A stretch of DNA of 64,000 nt. It comes from Epiperipatus broadwayi (Eukaryota; Onychophora; Udeonychophora; Euonychophora; Peripatidae). The stretch spans positions 1,302,001 through 1,366,000 of the forward strand of contig JAQFVV010006295.1 of assembly GCA_028023455.1 (NCBI GenBank). Reading direction: 5' to 3'. Positions within the stretch are counted from its first letter, which is position 1; each line of letters begins with the position of its first letter. The translations under genes and the position numbers were made by a program. A model generated the notes under the pieces. It had not been told where the DNA came from. It saw only the letters and a list, made by a program, of their open reading frames with translations, and did not search any database. Positions 60,894-64,000 of this stretch are shown here, in pieces.

Positions 60894-60930
<37 letters not shown>

Positions 60931-61740
60931 AACAACTTCCTCCCCTTTATAAAAAAAACAACTATATATACATCTCTCAACCCCACTTATATTTATATAT
61001 ATAAATAAAAACCCCAACCCAACCCTTTCCATCAAAAAAAACAAATTAGTTTTTTATATTCTTTTAATATTAAATTTTTTTTTTTTTTTAAACATTTTTT
61101 ATTTATTTTTTTTTTTTTTAAATTTTTTTTATTTTTTATTGTTGTGTTAGGTTTTTTATATTTTATTATATTAATATTTTTTTTTTTTATATATTTATAT
61201 AATTTTTAAATATTAAAATTAAATATTTATATTTATATTTTTTTTTATTATTATTTTTTATTTTTTATTTTTTTTTTTTGGTGGGGATGGATTGAATTTA
61301 ATAAATAAAATTTAAATTTTTTTTTTTTTTTTTGTTGTGTTTTTTTTTTTTTTTTTTTTATTTTTTTTATAAATATTTTCACAAAAACCCCCCCCAACAT
61401 TCATAAAAAATCTTTCATATCACTTTTTTTTTTTTATTTATTATTTTTTAAATAATTTTTTTTTTTTATTTTTTTTATATTAAGTGAAATATTTTTTTAA
61501 TTTTTTAAAAATTTTTTTTATCAAATATATATTTTTTTTAAAATAAATTCTTTAATTTTATTATAATATTATTTTTATTATTAATTTTTTTTCTATTTTT
61601 TTTTAAATTCATTTTATAAAATTAAAAAAATATTTATAATTTTTTTTAATTTTTAATTTAATTATCATTATAAATAATAAAATATAATTTTTTAATATAA
61701 AGGTTTTTTTTTTTTTTTTTTTTTTTGGGGGGGAGGGGAA
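60706..61740. repeat. Homopolymer-dominated low-complexity block, second
   Basis: More than 1 kb of A, T and occasional C/G runs up to ~30 bases, with C-rich fragments such as cattcataaaaaatc and ccccaacccaaccc between them, closed by ttttttt/ggggggg at ~61705-61735. The 100-codon ORF 60706-61008 reads poly-Phe and poly-Lys and is not a gene. The block starts just after the SINE at 60662. Either a true expanded homopolymer region or an uncorrected read segment. Confidence 0.7.
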
Positions 61741-61741
61741 A

Positions 61742-64000
61742 AACATAAATATGTTGTTGTTTTTTCATCTGATATTAAAACACTGTTTATTGCACAGAAT
61801 GTTTATTTTAAATATATATATTTTAATGGTACAATTTTTTTCATTTATGAGGTGTTTTAATTCTAAATTAGAACTAATCTATTAAAGCATAAGTCTCTCT
61901 TTTTACTTTTATTACAGTAATCAAACTAATGGTTTAGAAATTTCAGACATTAAAGTTTTAAATCTTTGACTTTTGGCTTTATAACACCTTGTAGGTCTGA
62001 TACCAGATTAATAACTTTTTAATTTACTAACCATAGTTAAAATACTGAGTGAGATGTTATTTGATGTTTGATTTCTATAAAATTAGAAGTATGATTAAAA
62101 ATTAAGTTTGTCATTGGCAATTGATAGAGAATAAAAAGATTTTGCCAATTTATTATAGCCATTAGATTTGAAGTTTTTTCAAGGGGAAATGGTGAAACAA
62201 TATTCAGTATTAGAAAATTGAATTCTATGACATAATTTACAATGCTGCAATGGAGATTGTTAATTGTCTAATATTTAGAATTGAAGAAATATTTCAATTT
62301 TATCACAATTTTCTTAAATATATATATATAAACTTCAAAATTGTTTACAGTACAACATATATTTCATTACTATACTTTCAATTTTATTTGCAGTCATATT
62401 GGTAAAATATTTTCAGGTGTATCTGTAAGTTGAGTTTTTTGGAAATTAATATATCATATAATAAATTTAAAAATTATAACAATTGAATGTAAGACATGGA
62501 TTCAAACCAGTAGCTTAAATGATGTAATAATAAAAGATGGCACAATGGAAACTTGTCATAAGTTTGTTATGCTACTTTGCTTTAATAGATTGGTTCTAGT
62601 TTGAGATAAAGAAGTCATTACTATATTCTAGCTTCATAATTGCAAATTAAAATGAGATTATTTAATTAATTAATACTTCATTAATAAGTACTTTATTAAT
62701 AAATAGTTCTTTCTTTTTCTTTGCAAAAACTGTAGTCTAATATTAGATGAATCTTTTCAATTATATTTAATAAAATATATTCTCTTATTTAAAAAAAATC
62801 ACATTTTTATTTTTAAAGAATCTTCACGCCCTGCTACCTATATACAGGCTGATGAATATACTAGCTGGTAAAAAGAAATGCCTTAAAAATTCTTGTATAT
62901 TCTGTGTTTAAAATATTTAGAATAATCTTATGAAAGATTTAATTTTATTTAGAAAATCAGTCATTGTCATATGTCATCACATAACCCCAGATTATTGTCT
63001 AATATTGGCACTGTTTTTTAAATATTTGCTATACCTACGTTGTTAAGATCATCTATAACTTTCCTTTTTTCCCCTACCAACAACATATATTTATAAAGAC
63101 AATTCTATCATAATTGTTCTATCTTTAACTGATACTTAATTCATTTCTTTTATTGTTAAATTTTTTAAATATTGTTTTCACATCAGTTTATCAATTTAGT
63201 TTTTTCTCTCTTCAATGACTCACAAAAATCTTGTATTGACAATCTCTTTGCCCATTTGTAACATTTTACATTTTTTATCCATAATAATAATAATAAGATA
63301 TATGTAATTAGTCAACCAATATTGTTTACAAAATATGCATTATTTATTTAACATATTTGGGAATATTTAAGTTAGGAGTATTTCGAGCTCTATATATAAC
63401 ATTTGTAATACAAGCTTGTTAAATTAGGTCATGTGATATATGACTTGATTTTTTTTTTGTAATTTTATTTTTTGCTATTATGGCTTTGGTGATTTTATAT
63501 TGCTAAAGTTATTAATATATGGTGTTTTGGTATCAGTCCCATATGGATATTTAAGTTAGATAGCTGGATTGGAAGACATATGAATGTCTGAAAATGTCAG
63601 ATTTTCTACTTAATAATTAATTATTCATTAGATGAAGTGCTGGGCTTGTCCTGGTATTTTTAATCTAATGCTTGAATATCCTAATACCTCACTGAGGAAG
63701 CCAGTAGCAGCAACTGGTCTGGGGTTGGGGATATTTTGCAGTTTGTTAAAAGCTTATTTGTGAGCTCTATATATAGTAATTAAACATTTACAAAGAATGT
63801 GAATAAAATTTTAATTTAATATATAATACATCATCTCTCAAAAGAATTTTTTTTAACAAAAAAAAAAAAAAAATCCTATAACTTTATTTTTATTTATGGA
63901 ATTGACAAATTTGAAATTTCTTAATTAGTTTATAATTTTTTTAAATCTATTGATTATAATTCTTATACTGATATGAATTAAGAATCACTTTTTTGCATGG
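61742..64000. other. AT-rich DNA, no gene seen
   Basis: Only short A/T runs and a small (AAT)n run near 63280-63297. A slightly less AT-rich stretch near 63640-63740 (gaggaagccagtagcagcaac) has no recognisable identity. Confidence 0.55.

Noticed and set aside
60706-61008. 100-codon ORF
   Set aside because: Made of poly-Phe and poly-Lys read from homopolymers.
62848-62880. CTGATGA ... GAAA spacing on the + strand as a hammerhead candidate
   Set aside because: Helix II would be only about three base pairs and not adjacent to the boxes; other helices are absent.

Overview
This is a very AT-rich stretch of eukaryotic, almost certainly invertebrate metazoan, nuclear DNA. It contains decayed non-LTR retrotransposons of the RTE type, a Penelope-like element with GIY-YIG remains, hAT and pogo/Tigger-like DNA transposons, tRNA-derived SINEs and many (TA)n, homopolymer and foldback repeats. 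I see no intact protein-coding gene, no intact tRNA or rRNA gene, no CRISPR array and no operon structure. The species cannot be named from the sequence alone. The window reads as intergenic or intronic DNA; the only candidate host coding segment is one possible internal exon at 58455-58587 on the + strand.

Layout. 0.9-5.8 kb: a hAT-like relic, an RTE endonuclease fragment (minus), a copy of a dispersed repeat called R1 here, a pogo/Tigger-like element and the C-terminal end of a second LINE (minus). 5.8-9.8 kb: plain AT-rich DNA. 9.8-10.2 kb: a homopolymer-dominated block that may be a sequencing or assembly artefact. 10.6-11.7 kb: a 5'-truncated RTE copy with a candidate 10-bp target duplication. 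15.25-16.27 kb: an array of 339-bp monomers, partly inverted, inserted as a unit between 10-bp direct repeats. 16.8-17.2 kb: a foldback with an internal ~105-bp tandem repeat. 25.4-27.9 kb: a nearly full-length but heavily decayed RTE. 28.6-29.2 kb: a hAT-like relic. 29.8 and 31.2 kb: tRNA-derived SINEs with perfect target duplications. 31.9-32.5 kb and 59.2 kb: members of an unnamed foldback family. 36.3-37.4 kb: an unclassified, less AT-rich block.

The densest part is 40.0-47.1 kb, a nested transposon cluster. Two 5'-truncated Penelope-like copies lie head to head, with the palindrome centred on the RT catalytic YVDD motif. An 874-bp TIR element with a perfect 8-bp duplication has broken the right-hand copy inside its GIY-YIG region. 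A second pogo/Tigger-like copy follows, then an R1 copy split by a 436-bp hAT element with a perfect 8-bp duplication. From 47 to 60 kb there are foldbacks (51.5 and 53.7 kb), minisatellites and the possible exon. A third SINE lies at 60.55 kb and a second homopolymer-corrupted block at 60.7-61.7 kb.

The most interesting signals are the TSD-flanked 339-bp monomer array (compatible with, but not proven to be, a retrozyme-like element), the palindromic Penelope pair, and the GG-ended 8-bp-TSD transposon together with its 92-bp relative at 51.5 kb.
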